A stretch of DNA of 54,888 nt from an uncultured Sulfurovum sp. (GTDB taxonomy: Bacteria > Campylobacterota > Campylobacteria > Campylobacterales > Sulfurovaceae): the NCBI GenBank assembly GCA_902727935.1, contig CACVAX010000005.1, positions 1 to 54,888 of the forward strand, given 5' to 3'. Below the pieces are notes generated by a model. The model did not search any database. It was given only the letters and a program-made list of their open reading frames with translations, and had not been told where the DNA came from. Made by a program: the position numbers and the translations under genes. Positions 1 to 7,783 of this stretch are shown one piece after another; position 1 is the first letter of the stretch; each line of letters begins with the position of its first letter.

Positions 1-125
1 CGAACATCACTTTGAGCCTAAGATTGGAGAAAACTTTGGGGTGGAAAAGTAACGGGTCAAGAACCCGTATCCGTTTTTTCAAAACGCAATACTAACCTAC
101 CGTCTTGTAGACGGTAGTTGTTTAG
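1..125 (+). mobile_element. Possible right end of an IS200/IS605-type element
   Basis: An open frame enters from the left edge (16 codons from base 2, ending ...GENFGVEK) and stops at 50-52. It is followed at once by two perfect hairpins with 5-base loops: ACGGGT/ACCCGT at 52-68 and CTACCGTC/GACGGTAG at 97-117. A few bases later the sequence becomes the middle of plsC. A transposase (TnpA or TnpB) tail, subterminal hairpins and an abrupt switch into a host gene are the layout of an IS200/IS605 right end. The 16 residues are too few to identify the family, so the element is inferred from layout only. If it ends at 125, the next bases TTCCAGAAGG restore the Phe-Pro-Glu-Gly of PlsC. Confidence 0.4.
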
Positions 126-394
126 TTCCAGAAGGAAGCAGGGGAGACCCAGAGGTGATGAAACCTTTTAAGACAGGTATTGCACATATTGCAGAGGCTT
201 ATCCAAATGTGCCAGTTGTTCCTTTGTCGATTTATGGTGCTGGAAAAGCATTACCACGAGGTGAGGCATTGTTTGTTCCTTTTATTATAGACGTGAATGT
301 GGGAAAAGCCATCTATTATCAGGGTGAAAATAAGCTGAAATACACTAAAAATTTAGAAAAAGCTGTCTTTAACTTAGAAGAAACAGTTAATTAA
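125..394 (+). pseudogene. plsC: 3' half of plsC (1-acyl-glycerol-3-phosphate acyltransferase), 5' part missing
   Basis: The encoded residues read VPEGSRGDPEVMKPFKTG and later NVPVVPLSIYGAGKALPRG. These are acyltransferase blocks III (PEGSR) and IV (VPVxPL) of the PlsC/LPLAT family, which acylates lysophosphatidic acid at the inner membrane. The catalytic block I (NHxxxxD) and block II should lie upstream in this frame, but the frame is blocked by a stop at 50-52 and the sequence there is a pair of hairpins, not PlsC. About 89 codons remain of a usual 200-250. A GTG at 155 could start a 79-residue product, but it would lack the active site. The likeliest reading is a gene split by insertion at about position 125; a second intact plsC elsewhere is likely because the function is essential. 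Confidence 0.75.
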
Positions 395-447
395 AGCTGG
401 GGTAATCCTTTTTAGTATAAAATATTTTGAAAGAGTAAGGAAATAAA

Positions 448-1077
448 ATGATGAAAAAATATTTGCTACTAATAGGTTTAGGGATTTTACTGTTTACAGG
501 ATGTGGCAAAAAAGTTGAACCTCCTAAAAAAGAACCGATAGTAGTGGTGGTTGTTGAGGTCAATGAAACAGTTGAGGAAGAAGAAGTTGTTCCTGAATTA
601 ACCGTGTATGACTGGCAACAAAATGATGAGTTGATTAAGTCTGAAAAAGCACATAAAATGGTAGTGGTTAAAGATAAACGCGTTTTAGTACTGTTTAACG
701 AAGAGGGAGATACCTTGAGTCGACATAGAGTTTCTCTTGGAGAAAACCCTGTGGGAACAAAGTTAAAACAAGGTGATAAAAAAACGCCTGAGGGAGTTTA
801 TGGTATTCGTGATATTCGTGGAGATAAAAAATATTATAAAGAGATATTGATAGATTACCCTAATCGTCATGATGTAAAACGTTCTAAAAATCTAGGATTT
901 AATCCTGGTGGGGGAATTACATTTCATGCCCAAGTCAATTGGAACTGGAACGGAAGTGGGGACGACTATACCCTCTCTAACGACTGGACAAACGGTTGCA
1001 TTGCTTTGACCAATCATGGAATGAATACCGTTTTAAGCATGATAGATAAAAATACCATTGTAGAGATACGAGAATAA
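448..1077 (+). CDS. L,D-transpeptidase (YkuD) lipoprotein
   Basis: This is a 209-residue lipoprotein with signal peptide and lipobox LFTGC (Cys19), followed by an acidic, valine-rich linker to about residue 55. Residues 65-209 match the YkuD L,D-transpeptidase fold: MVVVKDKRVLVLF opens the domain, GDKKTPEGVYGI is the usual strand, and the active site has His160 (ITFHA) and Cys184 in WTNGCIALTN. Such enzymes form 3-3 cross-links in peptidoglycan or attach proteins to it, acting in the periplasm. Two ATGs (448 and 451) are possible; AAGGAA just upstream serves either. The first histidine is followed by AQVN instead of the common HG, which is seen in the shorter Campylobacterota members; the catalytic Cys is intact. 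Confidence 0.88.
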   Translation: MMKKYLLLIGLGILLFTGCGKKVEPPKKEPIVVVVVEVNETVEEEEVVPELTVYDWQQNDELIKSEKAHKMVVVKDKRVLVLFNEEGDTLSRHRVSLGENPVGTKLKQGDKKTPEGVYGIRDIRGDKKYYKEILIDYPNRHDVKRSKNLGFNPGGGITFHAQVNWNWNGSGDDYTLSNDWTNGCIALTNHGMNTVLSMIDKNTIVEIRE

Positions 1078-1096
1078 TTAATAACAAGGAATATAA

Positions 1097-2554
1097 ATGT
1101 CAAGAAATAAAATAATAGGTTCATTGGTTGCTATTTCAGCTTTATGGCTTGGAAGTACAGCATATATTGGGTCAAATACAGAGGCATATTTAAAAAATTA
1201 TGTGGAGAGAACTAATAAAATCTATGAACAATATGGATTTAAAGTTTCTCTTGAAGCATTTGAAAAAGGATTTTTTAGTTCAAAAGCAAACATGAATATG
1301 GATTTTATTGAGCCTGATATGAGAGAAATATTTAGCGATACATTTAAACTGCCTATGAAGATGAATTATAATATTGAAAATGGACCAATCTTTTTTGAAA
1401 AGGGTTTAGGTTTCGGAAGCAGTCGTATTGAACAAAATTTACAAGCAAGTGATTATGTTGTAGAAGAAGAAGCATTTAAAAAGATGTTCAAAAATGACAT
1501 TATGTTTAATTCTAGCATGGTCATTGGTTTTGCAGGAAATGCCTCTTTTACAGCTCATAGCAATCCAATAGTTGCTGATATTGAAGGTGATACCTTAACG
1601 ATGTCTCCTTTAAAAATGGAGGGTGATATGGATATGGATACTTTTGAAGGTAAAGTAAAGATGTTTGTTGATTCTCTTGTTGCTTCACAAGGAGAAGATA
1701 GTTTAACAATAAAATCTCTTCTCTTAGATGCTGACATTACAAAGTTTTATGCGAATGGTTTTTATTTGGGAGATTTTCTTTTTGAAGTAGACTCTTTAAG
1801 TACAAAAGGAGCAATTTTACCCATCAGCTTAGAGAATGCAAAAGTCTCTTTGGGGATGCTTATTGATGAAAATAAAGACAAAAGTATTGACATGAAATTT
1901 AACATAGATGCTGATACTCGAAATTCGGTTTTGCCTAAAGAGTATGCTTCACTTAAAAAGGTTGCATTGGCTTATGCTCTCAATGGCACAAGCCTAAAAG
2001 GGCTTTTAGCATTTCAAGATTTTACAAAGCGTTTAGAAGCGAAGCAACAAGCGTTAGCACTCAAACTTTCTTCAGACAATGGAGCATTTGATATGGAAGC
2101 TCTTGAAGAACTTGAAAAGTTTCAAGTTGAAGCAGAAGAAGAGATGATGCTTCTGCTTGCTGGATTACTCAATAAAGACCGTACAAATCTTACAGTGAAC
2201 ATGAACCTTTTAGATAAACAAGATAAAGAGAGTAGTTTAAATATGAAAGTTGCTTATGTGGGTGATGAGGTATTGCCCACAACATCAAAGGATTTAATGG
2301 AAAAATTTACAAAGGATTTTTTAGAGTTATTGGCTGTAGATTTAAATATTGAATTGAACAAAGACTATATTGCAAACCTACCTGTGGAGCTTCAAGAAAA
2401 ACTAGCACCTCAATTACAAATGGGTACGATGCTTGGTGTGGTCAAAGATAATAATGTGTCTTATCGTTTTGATGCAAAATACCAACCTAAAACGTTGATG
2501 GTGAATGGTGAAGATCGTACGGAAATGCTACAAATGTTGGAAAGGGGTATTTAG
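1097..2554 (+). CDS. DUF945 (YdgA-like) membrane-anchored protein
   Basis: A 485-residue protein with one N-terminal membrane anchor (about residues 7-27) and a long exported part. The opening (LGSTAYIGSNTEAYLKNYVE, then YGFKVSLEAFEKGFFSSKA) is the signature of the DUF945/YdgA family, whose members have an N-terminal anchor and a periplasmic repeat-rich body of unknown function. The gene follows the L,D-transpeptidase gene by 19 bases with a ribosome site AAGGAATATAA, so the two are probably co-transcribed. Nothing in the sequence gives a catalytic role. The family call rests on the N-terminal pattern and overall length. Confidence 0.75.
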   Translation: MSRNKIIGSLVAISALWLGSTAYIGSNTEAYLKNYVERTNKIYEQYGFKVSLEAFEKGFFSSKANMNMDFIEPDMREIFSDTFKLPMKMNYNIENGPIFFEKGLGFGSSRIEQNLQASDYVVEEEAFKKMFKNDIMFNSSMVIGFAGNASFTAHSNPIVADIEGDTLTMSPLKMEGDMDMDTFEGKVKMFVDSLVASQGEDSLTIKSLLLDADITKFYANGFYLGDFLFEVDSLSTKGAILPISLENAKVSLGMLIDENKDKSIDMKFNIDADTRNSVLPKEYASLKKVALAYALNGTSLKGLLAFQDFTKRLEAKQQALALKLSSDNGAFDMEALEELEKFQVEAEEEMMLLLAGLLNKDRTNLTVNMNLLDKQDKESSLNMKVAYVGDEVLPTTSKDLMEKFTKDFLELLAVDLNIELNKDYIANLPVELQEKLAPQLQMGTMLGVVKDNNVSYRFDAKYQPKTLMVNGEDRTEMLQMLERGI

Positions 2555-2605
2555 TACCTAGAATAGCTATCTATTATATGTTATCATGAAAAAAAGGAAA
2601 ATAAA

Positions 2606-3040
2606 ATGAAACAATTGTTATCTTTGGTATTATTATCCATTATAAGTTATGCAGGTTCTGCTGATGCTATTATTAATTGTCAGTCAGGAAGTGCAAGAAC
2701 ACAATTAAAATTTTCAGATGAAGACCTTAATGCTTGGTTTAAAAATGGAGAGTTTAGTATTGACAAAAAAAGTATTAAACTTGATGATGAGTATGGATAT
2801 ATTATTTCTGATTTAAAAAAAGGTGTTTATGTGTTAAAGTATAATAATCCTAAAAGAGATATAGTTTTAGATTTTTATGCTGTTCCTAGTACAGTTAAAA
2901 AGACTAAGCTTGATACCCATGGAACTTCCTACAAATTTAACGCTATTGTTGGTGGAGGAAGTACTGATCCTAGAGAGAAAAATAAAGATTTACTTCGTAA
3001 AACTATTTGGCTTTCTTGTACTTTGAAGTATGAGTTTTAA
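2606..3040 (+). CDS. Small secreted protein, family not recognised
   Basis: This 144-residue protein has a clear Sec signal peptide (MKQLLSLVLLSIISYAGSADA) and a ribosome site AAAGGAAA eight bases before the ATG. The mature part is about 120 residues, mostly beta-strand-like, with two cysteines, one just after the cleavage site (IINCQSG) and one near the end (WLSCTLKYEF). These could form a disulphide tying the two ends together. I do not recognise the family. It is 51 bases after the DUF945 gene and convergent with the small lipoprotein gene at 3053-3202. Confidence 0.7.
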   Translation: MKQLLSLVLLSIISYAGSADAIINCQSGSARTQLKFSDEDLNAWFKNGEFSIDKKSIKLDDEYGYIISDLKKGVYVLKYNNPKRDIVLDFYAVPSTVKKTKLDTHGTSYKFNAIVGGGSTDPREKNKDLLRKTIWLSCTLKYEF

Positions 3041-3052
3041 TACAAATACTTC

Positions 3053-3202
3053 CTATTTTTCTTCTTCAATTAAGCCCGTTTTTGTAATCATAGGTGTTGT
3101 TGAATCTTTGATTCTTGTATTGTTGTCATTTGCTATTCGAACTGTACCTACACAGCCACTTAGTGAAAGTATTAGTCCTATTAGTATTCCCTTTTTAATC
3201 AT
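3053..3202 (-). CDS. 49-residue lipoprotein
   Basis: The minus strand encodes MIKKGILIGLILSLSGC followed by 32 polar residues ending GLIEEEK. Residues 1-16 form a lysine-started hydrophobic signal and LSGC (Cys17) is a good lipobox, so the product should be a membrane-anchored lipoprotein of only about 33 mature residues. The reading frame is uninterrupted from ATG (3202-3200) to TAG (3055-3053). A plus-strand frame of similar length overlaps it but starts inside the previous gene and has no export logic or ribosome site. The ribosome site of the lipoprotein gene is weak (AAAGGG). The gene converges on the secreted protein gene at 2606-3040, 12 bases away. Function unknown. Confidence 0.6.
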   Translation of the reverse strand: MIKKGILIGLILSLSGCVGTVRIANDNNTRIKDSTTPMITKTGLIEEEK

Positions 3203-3349
3203 GATAGCCCTTTAAAGTTTGTTAATTATAAGTTTTGCTGATTATAGTTATATATTTTTTGGAGGACAAGAAATGCTTTCTAATTAGAGATTGATTATCC
3301 TTCTGTTACCAATAGAATCAAACATCTTCGATAAAGCTTAAAAAGTGTA

Positions 3350-5242
3350 TTATTTATTCACACTATTTGGGATATATAGGTTACATTTCGTAATAAATTC
3401 ATCACTGCTAATTTCTATTTTTCCTGAAATATGCTCCTCTATAATCATTTTTAAAATATATAAACCAAGCCCTGTTCCTTTGGATTTATGTTTGGTGGTA
3501 AAGTAGGGGTCATAGATTTTATCGATAATATCAGAAGGAATTCCATGCCCATTATCTTCTACACTAATGAGGGTATGTTTTTTAGTTTTTTCAACGCGAA
3601 TAAGAATTAAACACATACTAGAAGTCTCTTTTTGAGAACAGGCATCTATGGCATTATTGATAACAATAAGTAGTGCTTGAAGCAGTTCTGAATGATAAGA
3701 GTTGATGCTAAGTTTTGGATGTTCTTGTAAGTATTGTATGTTAATGTGGGCTTTATTGGTGGAGGAGACCAAGTTTAAAGCACCTTTAATAAGGTCAGAG
3801 ACTTGAAATTCTTCAGTTTGTTTGTTATGTTTAAAGTAGTTAATAAAGTCATTAATGGTTTCAGACATGTAATTGGTCGTATTTTCGATGCTATCAAGAT
3901 AGTGGTTAAACTTAGTGGAAGAGAGTTGTTTCTTTTGATAGTCCATGTCCATGCTTAAAATAACACCATTGATTTCAGAGAGAGGTTGTCGCCATTGATG
4001 GGCTATCATGCTTACGACTTCTCCCATTGAAGCGAGTTTGTTTTGCTGAAGAAAAAGTTGTTCTCTTTCTTTCTTTTCGCGTTCAAGTAGATTAATATTT
4101 TGAGCAAGAATAAAAGAGAAAAACAAAATCTCGACAAGGGTTAAAAATTGGAAAATATAGTTGGCTGGAATGGAAACTTGAAGAATGTTTAAATATTGCA
4201 AAGGTAAAAGTAGCCCAATTAAAGCAAGTAAAGACCAAATAATGGCGTAAAACTTCGCGATGCTATCTTCTTTAAAATAAGCTAAGTAGTAGGTTGACCC
4301 AATAATAGTTAGTGCAAAAATACAGAGGAATATAAAAAATACATTAAAAAGTAGCTGGGCGTAAAAAAATAGTTCTAACTCTAGTATACAGGCTGTAATA
4401 ATGGTATTTAGCAGAAAATAGACCAAATATAGATTTAGAAATTTATGCACTTTAGGAAGTTTTGTTTTAAGTTGTAGAATAGATTGTACAAAAAGGGTCA
4501 AAAAAATAAAAATAGCCCCTGAAGAGCAGTAAAAAAAGTAAGGGTAGCTGTTAAAATAACGTTCTGAAAAACCAAAGAGTCCAACAAAATACACACTTAA
4601 CCAAAAAGCATAGGCAACATAATAAATATAGGCACGTATACGAAAGAGAAAATAGAGGAAAATATTGTAAAAAATCATCAGAATCATTCCTCCAAAAAAT
4701 ATGCCTTCTAACATATTATAAGTTTGGTAGTAATCAACCAAATAATCATTGGTGACGAGTTTAAAATCGATGTTAATTTTATTGTAATTCCTAATTTTGA
4801 AGTAAACAACAACTTGGCTATTGGCTTGGACTGTTAAAGGAAATAACATATGATTGGCATTGAAAGGTCTGTTGTGGTTTTTTGAAGTCACCCCATCTTC
4901 AATGTGTTTGATAATCTTTTTGTTTTCGACTAAATAATACTCTATTTTATACGTAAATTGATTTTCTGCTTGGAGATAATATGTTTGTGCTGATGTGGCT
5001 AAATTATGGATATTAAGCTTTGCCCAATAGGCATCATTGGCGTATTTTAAAGCTGTAAATGCCTTTTTATCTTTGAACCAAGTTCTATCTTTTAGGGCTT
5101 CAACGCTTTCATTAAGTTCTTTAGCGAGGGTATAAGAGAGGTATTTTTTTGTTTCATATTGCGTGGCTGAATCGACTTGAAGTACTTGTGCCATGCTAAA
5201 TTTTAGGCTAAAGAGGGTAATAAATATGAATACTTTGAACAA
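3350..5242 (-). CDS. 7TM-type (7TMR-DISM) sensor histidine kinase
   Basis: A 630-residue membrane kinase. After a signal peptide (1-18), residues 30-165 form a 7TMR-DISMED2-like periplasmic sensor, residues 175-385 seven closely spaced hydrophobic segments, and residues 400-630 the kinase. His415 is the phospho-acceptor in MIAHQWRQPL, the H-box variant typical of Campylobacterota; VINNAIDA is the N box, EDNGHGIP the G1 box and KGTGLGLYI the G2 box. Related receptors bind small carboxylates or sugars, but the ligand here cannot be read. No response regulator is adjacent, so it is an orphan kinase. It is divergent from the nucleosidase gene at 5333. Confidence 0.93.
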   Translation of the reverse strand: MFKVFIFITLFSLKFSMAQVLQVDSATQYETKKYLSYTLAKELNESVEALKDRTWFKDKKAFTALKYANDAYWAKLNIHNLATSAQTYYLQAENQFTYKIEYYLVENKKIIKHIEDGVTSKNHNRPFNANHMLFPLTVQANSQVVVYFKIRNYNKINIDFKLVTNDYLVDYYQTYNMLEGIFFGGMILMIFYNIFLYFLFRIRAYIYYVAYAFWLSVYFVGLFGFSERYFNSYPYFFYCSSGAIFIFLTLFVQSILQLKTKLPKVHKFLNLYLVYFLLNTIITACILELELFFYAQLLFNVFFIFLCIFALTIIGSTYYLAYFKEDSIAKFYAIIWSLLALIGLLLPLQYLNILQVSIPANYIFQFLTLVEILFFSFILAQNINLLEREKKEREQLFLQQNKLASMGEVVSMIAHQWRQPLSEINGVILSMDMDYQKKQLSSTKFNHYLDSIENTTNYMSETINDFINYFKHNKQTEEFQVSDLIKGALNLVSSTNKAHINIQYLQEHPKLSINSYHSELLQALLIVINNAIDACSQKETSSMCLILIRVEKTKKHTLISVEDNGHGIPSDIIDKIYDPYFTTKHKSKGTGLGLYILKMIIEEHISGKIEISSDEFITKCNLYIPNSVNK

Positions 5243-5297
5243 GTCTACTCCCTTTTTAAATTACGACAATAGTATATAACTTTTTTAATCATTTAGC

Positions 5298-5303
5298 TAT
5301 AAT
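5298..5303 (+). promoter_or_regulatory. -10 box TATAAT for mtnN
   Basis: A perfect TATAAT preceded by TTTAGC lies 30 bases before the ATG at 5333. No -35 hexamer is evident, as is usual for sigma-70 promoters in this phylum. AGGAAAAG is the ribosome site. Confidence 0.6.
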
Positions 5304-5332
5304 TTCTTTAAAATTTATGAGGAAAAGTATAG

Positions 5333-6025
5333 ATGAGTAAAATTGCCATTATGGGTGCAATGCCTGAAGAGATAGCACCTTTATTAGAAAAAGTTGAGAA
5401 TATTAAGAAAATTGAATATGCTGATAACACTTATTATGAGGCAGAATATGAAGGAAAAGAGTTGGTTATTGCCTACTCTAAAATAGGTAAAGTTTTTTCT
5501 TCTTTAACGGCTTCAATACTTTTAGAAAAATTTGCATGTAAGAAACTTCTTTTTTCTGGGGTGGCTGGTGCAATTAATCCTGAACTTAAAATTGGTGATT
5601 TGATTATTGCTGATAAATTATGCCAACATGATTTAGATATTTCGATTTTTGGGCATGATTTTGGTTATGTTCCTGAAGGTGCAAAATTTGTAGAGTCTGA
5701 TGAGACATTACGTGAAATTGCGAAGGCAGTAGCCAAAGAAAATGGACTGTTGCTTATAGAAGGCACAATTGCTACGGGTGACCAATTTGTTGCTTCAAAT
5801 GAACGTAAAACATTTATTGCTAATCATTTTCAAGCTGATGCTCTCGAAATGGAAGGGGCATCGGTGGCTGTGGTATGTGATGCTTTAAATGTACCATTTT
5901 TTGTACTAAGAGCCATTTCAGATACAGCCAATGATGATGCTGGAATGGATTTTGATACTTTTATGGTGAGTTCGGCTAAAATTTCTGCATCATTTATTTT
6001 AGACATGGTTGAAAAAATCGATTAG
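5333..6025 (+). CDS. mtnN: 5'-methylthioadenosine/S-adenosylhomocysteine nucleosidase
   Basis: A 230-residue cytoplasmic enzyme of the PNP/MTAN fold that removes adenine from methylthioadenosine, S-adenosylhomocysteine and 5'-deoxyadenosine. The catalytic residues fall at the Escherichia coli positions: Glu12 (MPEEI), Glu174 (EMEGAS) and Asp197 (SDTAN). In Campylobacterota the same enzyme also cleaves 6-amino-6-deoxyfutalosine in the futalosine route to menaquinone, so it may serve as MqnB too; that dual role is known for the group and is inferred here. It is eight bases upstream of the TtcA-like gene and probably co-transcribed with it. Confidence 0.95.
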   Translation: MSKIAIMGAMPEEIAPLLEKVENIKKIEYADNTYYEAEYEGKELVIAYSKIGKVFSSLTASILLEKFACKKLLFSGVAGAINPELKIGDLIIADKLCQHDLDISIFGHDFGYVPEGAKFVESDETLREIAKAVAKENGLLLIEGTIATGDQFVASNERKTFIANHFQADALEMEGASVAVVCDALNVPFFVLRAISDTANDDAGMDFDTFMVSSAKISASFILDMVEKID

Positions 6026-6033
6026 GAACTGGC

Positions 6034-6822
6034 ATGAGCAGAACATTAGAACCCCAATTAACGATTTCTAAAAAACTTTTACGTGTTGCTGGTAAAACCA
6101 ATGCAACATTTAAACTCATAGCTGAGGGTGATAAGGTTCTGGTAGGTTTAAGTGGAGGAAAAGACTCTTTAGCACTTATTCATATTATGAAACACATACA
6201 AAAACATGCACCTTTTAAATTTGAATTTGAAGCTTGTACCATTAAGTATGGAATGCCAGGTGAAGCCTATGAACAAGTGGCTGAACATTGTAAAGCGTAT
6301 AACATCAAACATACGGTTTATGATACCAATATTTATGAAGTATCCAATGATAGTATTCGTGAAAACTCTTCTTTTTGTTCTTATTTTTCACGTATGAGAC
6401 GAGGGGCTTTATACAATTATGCCCAAGAGAATGGTTTTACAAAAGTGGCTCTTGGACACCATTTTGATGATACGGTTGAGAGTTTTTTTATGAACATGTT
6501 TTACAATGGAAGCATGAGAGCCATGGCACCGATTTATAAGACCAATCGAGGATTCCATTTAATTCGACCCCTCATTGAAGCCAGAGAAAAACAGTTACGT
6601 GCATTTGCCCAAGACAATAACTTACAGCCCATTGGTGATGAAGCCTGTCCTGCTATGTTGAAAGAGGTCAAGATGCCTCATGCAAGGGCTGGAATGAAAG
6701 TATGGTTGGAAGACTTGGAAAAAGAGAATTCAAAGGTTTTTAAAATGATACAAGCATCTTTTAAACATATTCATGATGATACATTTTTAGACCCAACACG
6801 TTGGGATAGAGACGATATTTAG
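6034..6822 (+). CDS. ttcA: TtcA-like tRNA thiolation enzyme (PP-loop), one cluster Cys replaced
   Basis: A 262-residue PP-loop ATP pyrophosphatase with SGGKDS at residues 40-45 and the TtcA-type GHHFDDTVESFFMNM block. TtcA makes 2-thiocytidine at position 32 of tRNA with a 4Fe-4S cluster held by three cysteines. Here the CxxC part reads FCSYFSRMRRG: Cys115 is kept but the second cysteine is Phe118 (codon TTT, 6385-6387). The third cysteine is kept as Cys205 (EACPAM). The reading frame is intact and the rest of the family pattern is strong. Either the cluster is bound differently, the cysteine has been lost by a single G-to-T change, or this is a related but distinct PP-loop enzyme. Confidence 0.8.
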   Translation: MSRTLEPQLTISKKLLRVAGKTNATFKLIAEGDKVLVGLSGGKDSLALIHIMKHIQKHAPFKFEFEACTIKYGMPGEAYEQVAEHCKAYNIKHTVYDTNIYEVSNDSIRENSSFCSYFSRMRRGALYNYAQENGFTKVALGHHFDDTVESFFMNMFYNGSMRAMAPIYKTNRGFHLIRPLIEAREKQLRAFAQDNNLQPIGDEACPAMLKEVKMPHARAGMKVWLEDLEKENSKVFKMIQASFKHIHDDTFLDPTRWDRDDI

Positions 6823-6830
6823 ATTTTAGC

Positions 6831-6836
6831 TATAAT
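6831..6836 (+). promoter_or_regulatory. -10 box TATAAT for the atpZ-like gene
   Basis: TTTTAGC-TATAAT starts eight bases after the end of the previous gene and 33 bases before the ATG at 6864. AAGGATTATT is the ribosome site. The gene pair at 6864-7672 therefore probably has its own promoter. Confidence 0.55.
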
Positions 6837-6863
6837 GGCTTTATTAATTTATTAAGGATTATT

Positions 6864-7166
6864 ATGTCAGAAACACAAAAAAAAGAACCAAAACTTAAAA
6901 AAGTAGTTGCAGCAGCTGATGGCTTAAGCTTGGGCATTTCTATGGTGGTTGCCATACTCTTTGGAATAGGTTTAGGACTGCTCATGAAAAATATCTTTGG
7001 TCTACCTTGGTTGCTGTGGTTAGGTGTTTTTTGGGGTGTTGCTGCTGCTATTTTAAATGTCTATAAAGCTTATAAAAAACAAAAAAAATCTTTAGATGAA
7101 TTGGCGAATGACCCTAAATATCGTCATAAAAAATATGATGATTCTGATGAGGATGATAAGTATTAA
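6864..7166 (+). CDS. AtpZ/AtpI-family small membrane protein
   Basis: A 100-residue protein with a charged cytoplasmic start, two membrane segments (about 20-45 and 50-68) and a lysine/aspartate-rich tail. The hydrophobic hairpin with GLSLGISMVVAILFGIGLG followed by WLLWLGVFWGVAAAILNVYK matches the AtpZ/AtpI family (ATP synthase-associated protein I), which assists assembly of the F-type ATPase rotor ring or magnesium uptake. No ATP synthase subunit genes are in the window, which is usual for the Campylobacterota copy. The stop overlaps the next start (TAATG), so the two are translationally coupled. Confidence 0.75.
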   Translation: MSETQKKEPKLKKVVAAADGLSLGISMVVAILFGIGLGLLMKNIFGLPWLLWLGVFWGVAAAILNVYKAYKKQKKSLDELANDPKYRHKKYDDSDEDDKY

Positions 7167-7672
7167 TGAAGCAAGTATTTTTCTTTCTTGTTATTGTAGA
7201 TTTAGCACTGTTGATGCTTACTGCTATTTTTACAGATAAGATATGGTTATTAAACGGACAAATTGCCTTTATCTCTTCTTCGATTATTATGATAGCCTCA
7301 ATGTATTCTTATCAAAATATGGTCAAAAAAGGTATCATGGCAGGAGCGATGAGTGATGATGGTCGTGATACTTTGGATAAATTAGAAGACCCTTATGATT
7401 TATATGATGAAAACAATACAGTAGAAGAAAAATCTTTAGAAGAAGTGGTCAAAGAAGAACGAGCTAATCTAAAAAAAAGTAGACGTTCTTTTTGGGAAAC
7501 AAGCAAAGATGCAAAAGCATCTTTCTCTTTTTACCGTCTCTTCGCTTATGCATTATTGGTATTAGGATTTTTTTATCTTAATTCAAATAAGCTTTTGGAT
7601 TTACTGCCTTATCTTATTTTTTTAAGCCTTCCTCCTCTTGTTGTTGTCTATGTATTGATAAAAAACAGATAA
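7166..7672 (+). CDS. Membrane protein paired with the AtpZ-like gene
   Basis: A 168-residue protein with two hydrophobic segments at the start (about 5-22 and 27-45), a highly charged middle (about 60-115) and two further segments at the end (about 120-140 and 145-165). I do not recognise the family. Its start codon overlaps the stop of the AtpZ-like gene by one base, so the two products are probably made in step, and a role beside AtpZ in the inner membrane is the reasonable inference. No catalytic motif is visible. Confidence 0.7.
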   Translation: MKQVFFFLVIVDLALLMLTAIFTDKIWLLNGQIAFISSSIIMIASMYSYQNMVKKGIMAGAMSDDGRDTLDKLEDPYDLYDENNTVEEKSLEEVVKEERANLKKSRRSFWETSKDAKASFSFYRLFAYALLVLGFFYLNSNKLLDLLPYLIFLSLPPLVVVYVLIKNR

Positions 7673-7732
7673 TAATTTTTTATTTCTTTTCTTATGCCAT
7701 TTTTAACAAAATTTATAATATTTATAACTTTT

Positions 7733-7763
7733 TTGATACCTTATGATAGACGTACTCTATAAT
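7733..7763 (+). promoter_or_regulatory. Promoter of the hybrid kinase gene
   Basis: TTGATA (7733-7738) and TATAAT (7758-7763) are 19 bases apart. The ribosome site AAGGAG (7768-7773) follows directly and supports the GTG start at 7784. Confidence 0.5.
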
Positions 7764-7783
7764 ATAGAAGGAGAATTTTATAC

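Noticed and set aside
3030-3215. Plus-strand 61-codon frame after the secreted-protein gene
   Set aside because: It starts inside the previous gene, has no ribosome site, and is the mirror of a much better minus-strand lipoprotein gene.
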